From Amoebophrya sp. A120 (taxonomy: Eukaryota; Sar; Dinophyceae; Syndiniales; Amoebophryaceae): 64,000 nucleotides of DNA. This document shows, piece after piece, positions 19,670 to 31,200 of this stretch. How positions within the stretch are numbered: the first letter of the stretch is position 1; the number at the start of each line of letters is the position of its first letter. Both the position numbers and the translations under genes were made by a program. The notes beneath the pieces are model-generated. The model made no database searches, was not told where the DNA came from, and saw only the letters and a program-made list of their open reading frames with translations. The stretch covers positions 905,809 to 969,808 of the forward strand of contig CAJINV010000002.1 in assembly GCA_905178155.1 (NCBI GenBank), in the 5' to 3' direction.

Positions 19670-22600
19670 TCACACGATCTGCCGTCCCAGCCGTTTCCCA
19701 ATGTTGAGAATCACCTTCACTACGTTCTCATCCACGGACCCCAAGTCGTTGTTCGTCGCCATCTATCCTGTGCAAAAGTATCGTACTCGTACTAATTGCG
19801 TTCATGCATTACAAATCTTTTTGCTAGGGCAAATCCGCATTACAAATTTAATCTCTAATACCAAGTCAATTCGTAATGCAACTTATACTAGTACGTTACT
19901 TTTGCAGTTCATACCATCTTGCAATGCGAATTCAAGAAATTCCGAAGTTTTAAAATGATCTCGTCCTTCTGATTTGCGTCCAGCTGGCCGAAGAAGTTGA
20001 TGTCGATAACCTCTATGAATTGCGAAAGTGTCTGGGTCTGGAAGATTGCAACTTGTCATGGTAAATTTGAAGCATGCAAAAATCTGTGCTGCATGAGTGC
20101 CAAAAGCTGTACACTTTTGAACAAGTTGGAAGGGAGTTTCTCATGCAGGATAGGCATGGCAAAGACCTCGCAGAGTCTGTCATGCCAAGTCCCGCATTCC
20201 AGACCTCATGGGTCATGGAAAATGTGCATGACAAGTGTACACTTTGCCAGACCCAGACATTTTTGCATTTCATAACCTCCCGGATAACGCAACACCTCCT
20301 GTAGAGACTGAACTTCGACTGACTAGGGTCTAAACCGGAGAAGTACGTCACGTGCTGCTGATTGGCGCTATTTTGCGGCTGATGCTGTACCAATGTACGG
20401 GGGCTTTGGAGGTTTCCGCTACTCCCGCTACTTGTATTCGCAACGCAACTCCCGGGCAACAGCCGGTTTGTGATTCCGTTCAAGAGCAAATGCAGTTTGT
20501 AGTACTCCCGGAGAAATTCTTGTTTGTAACTGAACCCATGACCCCCTGCGCCGTAACTGCCCCAATACCCTCGTTTCGGCGAATGACTGCCTCCGCCGGC
20601 AGAGTAGCTGTCGTAGCAGGTGTCTTTCTCGACGGTCTTGTAGTACTTTTCCAAAAAGTTGATTTGGTTGCGGTCGAGTAGAAGGGCCTTGAAACGCGTG
20701 CTGAGCGGTTGTGCAGTGACTACAGCGGCTTGCGGCGCAGACCCCCCTGCTGGTACAATTTTCGCGAACATCAGCAAATCTGGTGGAATTGCTTGCAAGA
20801 TTCGGACGAAATTTTTCAGGAATTTTTGTTGCCAGTAGACGTCATCGTCGTAGAAATTGTAGATCGCAGATTCCCACAACGCGATACTCCAGATCGGTGA
20901 AAAGTACTGCTCGAAAATCGACTTGGTGTTTTGTCCGAAAGCGTTTGGCTGCAGCAAGAACTCATCGCTTAATTGCTGTTTTTCCGCTTCTACGGTCAAT
21001 TGCGCGATTCTCTGCTGAAACAGCATGAACTGCTCGCGGTTCTGCGCCAGGGAATTCATCTTTTCGTTCAACGCGTTCAAATCCCGCCTCCCGGTTTCCT
21101 GCTCCGCGATGCGCAAAGACGCCTCGGTGCGGACCCGCTGCTTCTTATGAACTCCAAAAGTATCGCACTCGTATAAATGCATTACAAATCAGCATGAGAA
21201 ATAAAATTTGTAATGCGTATTTGACTTAACAAAAAGATTTGTAATGCATGACTGCAATACGAGTACGATATTTTTGCACAGGATACTTCTGCTCTTTGAA
21301 CAACAACCGGAGAAACTCCACTAACAGCATCGCCCTATCAAATGCAAAAGTGTCTGGGTCTGAAAGATTCTGAGACTTGTCATGCGGTTTTTCCAAGCTC
21401 CACCAACTCTGGAATGCAGGGCGTAGCATCACAGGTTCTGCAGCCCCTTGGTGATACCTATTCTGCATGAGAAATGCCCTCTCGTCAGCATGGCCAGAAA
21501 TGGGGACCTCTTGCAAGTCATGCAACACAGATTTTTGTATGATTCGTAATCGTAACACGCATCACAAGTCCGCATCCTTCCAGACCCAGACATTTTTGCA
21601 TTTGATAGGCCCTGACTTCCATCAAATCCACGCGGATCTGCTGGTCCTCGGTCTGCTGGTCGACAAAGTCGATTTGTGTGCCGCTGTCAACTTGAGTACC
21701 GGTTGTAGTTGACGTCGCCCAAGCGTCTTGTTTGTTTTGTTGTCCTGGTGGTGTGATCACCTGCTTCTTCCCCTCGATTTCGTCGCAGACGTGGGTCCAG
21801 ATCTCTGACCATATGTCTAAAGCATTCCGTAAAGAATCTAGTGTCATCTTCAATTTATCCCCGCTCTTCAACAACTTCTTCAGCGCGACGGCCGCTTGCT
21901 TGATGTGCTTGGGTTTGTTGTTGTGCCACTTCAAAATTTGGTACGCGTAGTCCATTTGGGGATTGGCCTGGTTTTGCTGGATGATGTTGGGGTTCTCGGA
22001 GAGTAAAAACGCAACTTCAAAAACCCTTTCCCACATTTCTTCCTTCTTTTCCAACGCTTCGCACCGTTGCGAGTCAAAGAGCTCGAGGAGCCCCTTCGGG
22101 CTTGTCGGGCTGGAAATTTTAAACCCGATGAAGTTCTCCCATCTGTGATTGCCGGCAAGCTCGTCCACGATCTTTGCACTTTGTTCCATATGGATGTGTC
22201 AGGATCGAAATCGACAAAATCGAAAAATTTGCGATGCATAAAATCGATACCAGTTGGAGCCTCAGTTTCCAAGCGGCGCATGACAAATTTCGGGAGCACC
22301 AAAATCCAGTCTGTCATGCTGTTTGGGCCAAGGAGACTGCTCTTGTCATGCTACTCTGGCAGCACATCGCCTTCCCCTAAACAGGCTTGCAATCGGGTTC
22401 ATTTGCTTGCTCCCCAACACAGGCCATGCGTGCTCTACATTTTATGCATATACAAATTTTTCGATTTTGTCGACTTCGATCCTGACACTCCCATATTCGT
22501 ATTCCAAGCGGACGAGGTAATTTGAGTTGTTAGTCGCTCCGTTTTGCTCCACTCGCAGTTTCGGCAACACCATGCACTCCTCTTGCATCAAACACTTACC

Positions 22601-25600
22601 TAGAGAAATTAAAGCGTCTCTTCGCCCGTTCTCGTTGCTCATCCACTTGTAAAAGATCGGGTTTAGCGAGTTATTCACCCGATTGTTCAGCTCGGGCAGT
22701 TTCGGTAGGCAGCCGCAGAAGAAGAGGAGTCTTTCCAACAAAAACTCCCGGTATTCCATCGCTTTGAAATACAGGGAGAGGAGGTTGATTTTTTTGTCAC
22801 CTGGTGCAACGCCCACCTCCCGTTGCAGCCACAATGGTAATTCCACGTGCAACTCCTGGTGGGGGTTTTGAATCTGCACGCCTTGCAGGTGTCCCGTGTT
22901 CTTATACGCGTTGGGTTGTTTTATCCCGGGAAGCATCTTTTCGAGCACCTTATCGGCTAGAATGCTCCAGGCCTCTAATTGCTCGCCGGCGATGTGTATC
23001 CTGTGCAAAAGTATCGCACTCGTATAAATGCAAGTCTTGCATTACAAATTTTTTTCTTATCGTAAATCCGCTTTACAAATTTCCTTTCTCATGCGGAGGA
23101 AATTTGTAATGCATTTATACGAGTACGATACTTTTGCAACGCATAGTGTGTGCTTGCTTCTTCGGAACGTTTGTCCAGTACCAGTAGGTCCTTATCCTGT
23201 GCAAAAACATCCGCACTCCAGAGTTGTCATGCAGATCTGCAAGCACGCGAGCATTTGTAATGCGCATCCGCATGGTCCGATAGGCATTTCCAATCGTGTT
23301 TTGGAGCTTGTAATGCTGTAAACAGGATAAGCAGATGGATTTGTAATGCGACTTCCCTTGCTAAACTGCACTACACTAGAGCCTGCAATTTGTAATGCGT
23401 GACTGCTAAAGCTTCGAGGTTTGTGTTGCAAAATCCCCATCTTGACTCTGGGGTGGGGACGTTTTTCCTTAGGATACTCCTCACGAAAGAATTGTCCTGC
23501 TTCTTCCCCGTTCTTGGGTCCAAAACCGTGACTGGAGCTCCTGCGAGGTTCATCTGCTGATTATTTGTCACAGCTTTATTCGCGGCCACGTTGGCCGTGG
23601 ACACAACGGCAAAGGGGTCAAGAAGTTTTTTCTCCGTAGGTTGTTGTGACAGACCTCCCTGCGGCACGGCTGGTCCCCGCGGGCTGAGCGGTGGCTGCTG
23701 CCCAACTGCGTGTTCTGGCGCGGGGGTGTATAAGTGCTCTTTCTGGAGCAAAACCAACGGCGGAAGTTCGTTTTTCCGGGAAGATTTATTCTGCAAATTC
23801 CCCCCGTGAATCTCCACGTTGATCTTCCCTCGTTGTCCGTGCATCCCGATGGAGCTCGCCCCATCATTCAGCGAATTCGGCGAGTTGCCGGCGTTTTGCT
23901 GCTGGTCTAGAAAATCTTCGTCGTCATCATCCTCATCACCGTAATTGTCCTGCTCCTTCTCATCCCCGGGCGCAAACCCTGAATTAGGCTGCACGATTTT
24001 GCGTAAAACGAAACACAAAACCAAATTTGCCATCTGCTCGTTCTTCCGCCACAGTTCCACTTTGCCCGGTATTCTGGATAGAGGGACCGTTTTTACTTGT
24101 CTTTTCTGCCCCTTCTCATCCAACTGCGTATGCACTGCAAAAGTATCCTATCGTACTCGTATAAATGCATTACAAATTTCCTCAGCATGAGAAAAAAGTT
24201 TTGTAATGCGGATTTGCCTTAAGAAAAAGATTTGTAATGCATGACTGCGATTACTACGAGTACGATACTTTTGCACAGGATACTGCGATTGTTGCAGCAA
24301 TCCCTGCTCCGTCTGCTCCGATTTGTACAGATGCGGGGTATATCAAATCGTAAAAGTGTCTGGGTCTGGAAGGTTGGAACTTGTGATGCTAACTTTGGAC
24401 TCTAAAAAAATCTGTACTGCATGAACAGCAAAAGATGCGTAATTTGTGCTACGCGGAGAGGGCATTTCTCATGCGGTATGAGCATCAGAAAGCCCTCGCA
24501 AAATCTCTGATGCTAGGGCATGCATCACAGACCTCATGGGGCATGCAAAATATGCATGACAAACTCCTGCATTCTTCCAGACCCAGACATTTTTGCATTT
24601 GATAGTGTATCCTTCGCATTCGTATCAACCATGGTGAAGAAGTAGGACAATAGCATGTCGGTGCCGAAAAACCCATGGGAAAAATACAGCCAGTCGTTGC
24701 AACACTGCTCGTCTTCAGAAAAGAATTCGAGAAAAACCTGACTTATGTCCTGCGCGTAGGTCTTCTCAATAATCTGCTTTTCCGCATCGGAAACAGTTGA
24801 TGTTCCCTGACTTGCCAAGAACTGCTGCAGTGTGGTCTGGTCGATCTTGAGGAAAGTGATCGCTCGCAGAAAGGCGCAGAAGAGTTCGGAGTATGAAATG
24901 CAAATGTGTCTGAATCTGGAAGGATGCAACTTGTGATGCTACCTTTGGATTCTACATCAAATCTGTATTGGATGAACAGCAACAGAGGTGCGTCTTTTGC
25001 TACGCGGAGAGGGCATTTCTCATGCGGTATGAGCATCAGAAAGCCTTCGCATGATCTCTGGTGCTAGGGCATGCATCACAGACCTCAGGGGCCTTGCAAA
25101 ATCTGCATGACAAACTCCTGCACTCTCGCAGGCCCAGACATATTTGCAGTTGATACGGAGCCTTTGGTAGCGAATTGCTGGTATTCCTGGTCGTCCTCGT
25201 AAAGATCTAAACCACCGGTCGCATTACCAGTACTACTACTACCTCCAAACGGCGCTTGATTCGGCGACAACTGCACCTTCTGGTCGGTTATCCCCGGCCA
25301 CTGGTTCGTGAAAAGCTTCGAATACTTCACAAACATATCCAGTGCAAAAGTATCGCACTCGTAGTATTAATTGCAATCATGCATTACAAATCTCCTTTCC
25401 AAGGTAAAACAGCATGACAAATCTTATTTCTCATGCTGAGCAAATTTGTCATGCGATTTATACTAGTACGATACTTTTATTGCATTGCATAAAACAAACG
25501 CACGAGCAATATCATCAACTGCAACCTTTCCGTTTGTACCCTTTGCCGATGATTGTCTTCCAAATGTCGCCAATCTCGACCCGCGTCGTAGATATTCAAG

Positions 25601-27318
25601 AAATATTCGCTGTTTTCCTTTTTGAAAACATCAGTGGCAAAGTCCAAAACCCGGGTAAGTAGCTGCTGGCAATACTCAATATTCGCTTCCAAATTGTCCA
25701 GAGCGAGCTTCTTCTCCCGTGCTTCGCCTGAAAGATGCTGAAGACTGTTGTTGTTCCCTGTAGTTGTACTTGTAACACCACCGGTCTGAGAAAAATTACC
25801 TCCTGGTTTGAACATCTCAAAATCTCGAAACAGCGAGTCCAAGATCGGGAACATCTTTTCCAGCATGCTCGCCACCAATTTTTTCCCGTGGGTCAACGAG
25901 TTTTGATCGTGGAGCTGGGCACTGGCGGGAAGCCTTTTCGTCTTATTGGACAAATTGTACCAAATATTATAGTACAACCGCAGCGCCTGCGTTGTCGTCA
26001 AATTCGACATGGCAGGGCTCCCGGGAAGGTCCTGCAACTCCGTAACCCCTGGGAGTCCCTTGTAGCATAAGACTAACCATGTCAACCGCCACAGCACGTC
26101 CTGCGCGTCTTGGTCGTTGGTGTCATTGTTCATGTTCATCGTATTGCTGTTGCTCAAGTCAGACGGGGATGATAAAGTTGACGTGGGCGTCGTTGACGCG
26201 AGGGTAGACACCGCTTTTGTCAACGAGAGGATTATCTCATGGTAGATGATCTTGTCTCCGGCTGGGTTCGAGTTCGTGCTGCCAGTACTATCAAATGCAA
26301 AAATGTCTGGGTCTGGAAGAGTGCAAGTTTGTCATGCTTGTCTGGCATGACTCGAGAATCTGTGTTGCATAGGCACGAAAGAGCCATCCTAACTGTCATG
26401 CGAAAAGGCAGCTTGCCTTGCGGAATACGTAAGACATGGCAGCCACTACAAAATTTGTCATGCATAGCTGCGTATTGCGGCGCATCTATCATTCACTTTT
26501 AGCATTACAAGTTTCCAGACCCAGACATATTTGCATTTGATAAGTACTCGAAGCTGTGGTGTGATCCGCTGCGTTCATTTCCGCACCGGAAGTATAACAG
26601 TGCACAACTCCCCCTCTGCCTCATTTGTATAGCATGAACGGCAATACAAGCATCAGGAAGAGTGCCGGTCTTGCATGACAAATTTGCACTGGAGTACAGT
26701 GCTATTTGGGCTGCGAGATCTTGTCATGCAAACAGTGCCAACAGGCAAAGGGTGGATTGGGTATTTTGCATGACAAATGAGGGGGAGGGGGGGTTGTGCA
26801 CTGTCATAGGAAGCGAGTTGCGCCGCGAAGTCTGGGTGATTGTCGCAGAGCCGGGACAAAATGTCTAGTAGTGTGTGGAGTTGCTCAAGTTTGAAATTTT
26901 TGAAGTTGATACCATGTTGCTGGTTTTGCTGCTGCATAACAAGATGAGTTATTCCCGCCTGCTGTTGTTGATGCTGTTGCACTTGGTTTATGAACGCGTC
27001 CCGGTACTCTTTCAACCTTCCCATCATGCTGCGAAAAATCGTGAGGATGATGTTTTTCATGTCGTTTGTGACGGTTTGCTTCGCGTTTAGCGGTAGTAGA
27101 TCCATGATAACATCGTCGTTGTCTTGCAGCATAAAAGTCAGCATGGACAGTTGGTCTTCCAAAGGGCTCGTTGCTTGCTGCTGAGTACCATCGGCCAGGT
27201 TGAGCGCTGCATTTATTCCGCTTTGCTTCTTCTGCTTTTCCAAGTGGTCTTTTTGCTGGATTTGCTGCACCACCATGGTGGTGGTGGTGCTGGAAGCGGC
27301 AGAGGCAGCGGCTGACAT
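19670..27318 (-). CDS. Large helical protein of about 1,570 aa, all 13 introns are introner elements
   Basis: Start MSAAASAASSTTTT at 27318; stop after GKRLGRQIV at 19670. Fourteen exons join in one frame when 13 inverted-repeat elements are removed, and no conventional intron remains. The protein is rich in amphipathic helices (for example FKLEQLHTLLDILSRLCDNH, LQLMILLVRLFVKYSKLF and EFLLERLLFFCGCLPKLPEL), with Gln/Asn and acidic low-complexity linkers such as GDEDDDDEDF. This layout suggests a HEAT/ARM-like solenoid scaffold, but I do not recognise the family and found no catalytic motif. I considered the ubiquitin E4/UFD2 and IP3-receptor RIH families from local similarity and do not support either. 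Part of one exon (24605-24864) is copied at 35845-36106. Confidence 0.75.
19764..19913. mobile_element. Introner, family A
   Basis: Perfect CCATC duplication. Junction SHCKM-ATNND. Confidence 0.92.
20014..20274. mobile_element. Introner, family B
   Basis: Perfect ACCTC duplication. Junction CVIREV-IDINFF. Confidence 0.92.
21146..21285. mobile_element. Introner, family A
   Basis: Perfect CTTCT duplication. Junction FKEQK-QRVRTE. Confidence 0.92.
21336..21607. mobile_element. Introner, family B
   Basis: Duplication GGGCC/GGGCG. Junction MEVRA-MLLVEF. Confidence 0.9.
22189..22495. mobile_element. Introner, family G
   Basis: Duplication partly lost (GAA shared). Junction LEYE-QSAKIV. Confidence 0.88.
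22997..23145. mobile_element. Introner, family A
   Basis: Duplication ATGTG/GTGTG. Junction KKQAH-IAGEQL. Confidence 0.9.
23193..23476. mobile_element. Introner, family C
   Basis: Duplication AGGAG/AGGAC (minus strand). Junction SFVR-TYWYW. Confidence 0.9.
24129..24282. mobile_element. Introner, family A
   Basis: Perfect CTGCG duplication. Junction LQQSQ-LDEKG. Confidence 0.92.
24341..24604. mobile_element. Introner, family B
   Basis: Duplication TACAC/TACCC. Junction NAKDT-PHLYK. A related element accompanies the copied exon at 35583. Confidence 0.9.
24892..25155. mobile_element. Introner, family B
   Basis: Perfect CGGAG duplication. Junction TKGS-ELFCAF. Confidence 0.92.
25336..25491. 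mobile_element. Introner, family A
   Basis: Perfect AAACA duplication. Junction LLVRLF-VKYSK. Confidence 0.92.
26289..26542. mobile_element. Introner, family B
   Basis: Perfect AGTAC duplication. Junction TASST-GSTNS. Confidence 0.92.
26593..26808. mobile_element. Introner, family F
   Basis: Perfect GGAAG duplication. Junction AQLAS-GAEMN. Confidence 0.92.
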
Positions 27319-28290
27319 GATGCCGGGCGGCGGGGTGTCAGTGTATTAAAGCCGCTATTTCATTGCTTTTTCTTTTTGTAAGGAAAAACAATGTAGCAAT
27401 AAAAACACCACTAGCGCGGCCGCCTTGCATCTGGCTTTTCTACTATTAAATAAAGGAAGTGTTTGTATTGTTCCACGGGGTATTAAGTGCGAGGTGTGAA
27501 ATAAACTTCCAAATAGTAGAAAGAATGGCGGCAGTAGCGATTTTCGATTGAAAAAACCAAAATACTCAAGTCCGCTGTGTAAAATTTCGGCGACAAGAAG
27601 TGCTAGCAATAGCAAACGAGAGCAAGTGTGAAAGGAGCCCGAAAAAAAGACGGATAAATGGTTGAAAAACTTTATTCACTTCCAGACCATAGATTTCGTA
27701 AAAGTTTTCGAGTCTCTACCTTTATCGAGATTTCTGTTTCCGTTCGTGGTCCTGTTTATTTCGGTATTTTTTCGCAAAGACCACGAGCAGGTCTTTGCCA
27801 ATTGATTTTGCAGCTTGGCTGCAGCTGAGTGAGGAATCTGCTTTGGCGTGATCCAGCACATTTCATGCGTGAAGATTAGCGTCGGTATATCTCCTATTTC
27901 ATTCAGCAAGGTAGGATGAGTGGACTTTACGTCGTCCAAAGTGTTGCTCTAGAAGTTCCCGGTCGACGGTGTCTTTAATTTGCAGCAGGGGAACATCACG
28001 ATAGACATCTATCAGTGTGACAGAGGAGGATGTACAGTCGCGCTTGGTAGGACGCAACTTTGTTCCGCACCCTCCACGACCAGCGGCACTTGCAAAAATG
28101 CCACTTAGCGTTAGCACTGGTTTTCCAACATAGTATAACATAATTAGTCCTTCACAACTTCTGTATTCTCACCAGGTTCTTCGACGCAAGAAACTCATTT
28201 GTTGCACCTTGTTGCCTAATACGTCTGCGTGGTGAATAAATTTATTGTCTTTGAAAACAAAGCTGCGGCTGTACGCGAAAATTCTCTTTC
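27319..28290. other. Intergenic; small minus-strand ORF 27899-28141
   Basis: An 80-codon minus-strand frame (27899-28141) starts MLYYVGKPVLTLSG and has no recognised domain. It lies in the region expected to hold the 3' UTR of the ribophorin gene and the promoter of the next gene. No repeat or element seen. Confidence 0.3.
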
Positions 28291-31200
28291 TCAAATCACC
28301 GGCAACGTCCAGAGCGTATCTTTTTCCTCCTCTGGCGTCTCCGCCAGCATCTTCATATGCGTTGCAAATATGTCTGGATCTGGAAACTTGTGATGCTGGT
28401 GGGAGAAAGACCAGCACACCTCAATTGGCTGCCAAGCATGACAAGTTTTGCAGATGCTTCAGCGTTGTCTATTCTGCATGACAAACCGGGCTTCTGCCTG
28501 AGAAAAGAACGGCGCTGTTTGGTAACGCGCAAGACAAACTTGAGAATCATGCTAGCAGAGCATGACAAACCCTGCATCTATTTCCAGACCCAGACATATT
28601 TGCAATGCATACTTCAGTTGCAGCCCCAACAGCGTCTCTAACTCCGCGGCTTTCTGCTTGGCACCCTGCCTACTCGGAATGCTTGTCGTTGGCGAGTATG
28701 CATTGCAAATATGTCTGGGTCTGGAAGAATCCAAACTTGTCATGCAAACTCTGGATTACGCAAGAATCTGTGTTGCATGAAAGCCTCCAGAAGCTGTTCA
28801 CTTTTTGAACTGCAAATAGCAAGCTTCTCATGCAGAGTCGGCATCAGGAGACCTGAACAAATCCGAGCTTCTCATGCTCTTGCGCGCATTCCAGAGCATC
28901 TGTGAGATCCAAAAGATGCATGACAAACTTGCAAACCCTTCCAGACCCCGACATGTTTGCAGTTGATAGTGAGCTCCTTGCGTCGATGTGCTTTGTTTGG
29001 TGCTCGGTGTACTGATTTAAAACCAGTTTCACCTTTTCTAGCCGGGATTTACTTTGAGAAGACGCGGTTTTCGCCGTGGTAGTCTCTTTCGACACTTTGT
29101 CTTGCATTTCCGTTGTAGTACCTGCTGCTTCTGCCCCCTGTACAACTTCTCCTGAAGTACTACTCGTACCACAAGCCCCCGTGCTGGTTCCAGCAGCTGA
29201 CACGGTGGATTCGATCGCCTGGTCTAGAATTTTCGCCTATTCTGTGCAAAAGTATCGTCCTCGTATTGCAAAATCACGCATTGCAAATCTTTTTCGTAAG
29301 GTAAATCCGCATTACAGATTTTATCTCTCATGCTAAGGAAATTTGTAATGCATTTCTAGAGTACTATACTTTTGCAGTTCATATCACCAAATCCTCCACA
29401 AACCCCGCGTGTCGCAAATTCTGCTTCTCCAAAAACGGTTCCCACTTCTGCGGGAGCGGGATTTGTGCGTTCACGTCGGCGCGTTTTAGAGTGGTGTCGT
29501 ATTCGGAGACTAAATTGTCGAAAACGGTCATGGCCTTGTGGATCAAAGAGACCTGAAATTCAAGCTGGTCGAGAAATTTCGACTCGTGTTTTCTCAAAAT
29601 CCGCAATTCCAATAAATGCCCGGAGAAGATGTAGGCTAGGAAGGTGAGGAAGAGAAGGAGGGAAAGAAGAATCGGCTCGTAGAACATGGCGGAAGTGTTG
29701 AAGCGGTAGAGAACCTGATTGTATTCGGGTTTGACTTCGATGTTGTTTATACTGCGTGATTGCATCATACGGGCAGGTACGACATTACGCATGACAAAAA
29801 ATGCGAATTTCCCCGTCGTGGTAAAAAATCTTCTACCTGGAATTTGTATTGCAGGATATTCTTCTCCGGCACGAAGAAGTCATCCAATTCAAATCCAACC
29901 ACTAACCGTCCCCCGGAAAAGTCCAGCCAGGAATTCTTTGTCGCGTTCCACGATTTCATGATGTGGCCGTGTTCTGGTGAAACCAACTTCGGGAGCTGGA
30001 GTTTGATGTCATGCGAGCCCTCTGGGAGCAAAATCTCCACGGTGAGTTTCTCGGAAAACGTACGGATAATCGGCGGGGAAAGAGTGACGTTTAGCACGTG
30101 GAGCGTCGGATCTTGCGGGTCGACCTGAGTTTTGATCATGATCATGTTTGTGGTTCTCTTCACATTTCATTTAAACCCGGTCTCTTTTCGTACTACATGC
30201 GCTTGTTGTTGATGCATGACAACACCAATTCCAATTGTGGTTCTTGGCAGTACTGCATGACAAAGTACGAGTCAGTACCTTCAACGCCGTCCGTGTTGGC
30301 ACGTCGTAGGAAAAGCTCCAGTCGGCATTCCAACCTCCTAGTAGCGGGTACCGAGGCCGCAGTTGCGCCAGCACGTATCCCTTTTCGTCTCTTCTGGCGT
30401 TCGAGGAGGAGATGTTACCTTGGATAGAATTTTATTTCATCTTCTACGCGTGTTGTACCACTACCACTAGTGCTGCCCTCGCTAAATACATATGTATCTT
30501 GAGTATGCATGAGTAGAAATTTACTAAGTAACGGCGTTTCATCTCATGCAGCGTCTCCTGGTGCTCTACGACTTGTACTAGACACATAAAACATCAAAAA
30601 TATAAATTGCAATGTAAAAATAAACCGATCTCATCCCGGTAGTGCAGATTCCTGGCCGTGGGAGGGAAAGGACTTACTGAGGGTGGCGCGCTACGCGCTG
30701 GTGCGCCCGCAGGTTCAGGCGAACCAACTAGCTCCGGCCCCGCCACGGTGCCGGTAGGGGGTTTGCGCTTTGTTTGGGTGGCCACGTTTTGCCTCGCGGG
30801 GGGCGGCCCCCTCTTGGTGTGGATGCTCCCGCCGCCCTGCACGAAGAAAAAAGCGCCTTTTCTCAGTGCCCTAAATGGTTACTCCACACAGCGCGCCCAG
30901 TCCCATTGTGCTGGTTGCACCTGCCTGGCTGGCCAGGTTCTTTGTCGAGCAGTTTCCACAGCTGCGCCCCTATGGGCCCCGTCAAAAGCAGCCCTGCCGT
31001 CTTGGAGGCGTAACTAGAATGACGAGCAGCCGCACGCAAGGCTCGCAGCTTTCGGAGGCGTTCGCAAATTCATTGGGAACATCCCCGAAGGCTGGCCCCC
31101 TCTCAGCTTGGGGTGGCACTGGGTTTCTGTTTCCCAGAACTTCTCCTGCTCCTGGGGGCTGGGGCGGGCCGCTGTCACGCCTACTGTCTTTCTCCGGGGG

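Noticed and set aside
19670-27318. Ubiquitin E4 (UFD2) or IP3-receptor assignment
   Set aside because: Only local helical resemblance. No U-box at the C-terminus and no channel or ligand-binding signature.
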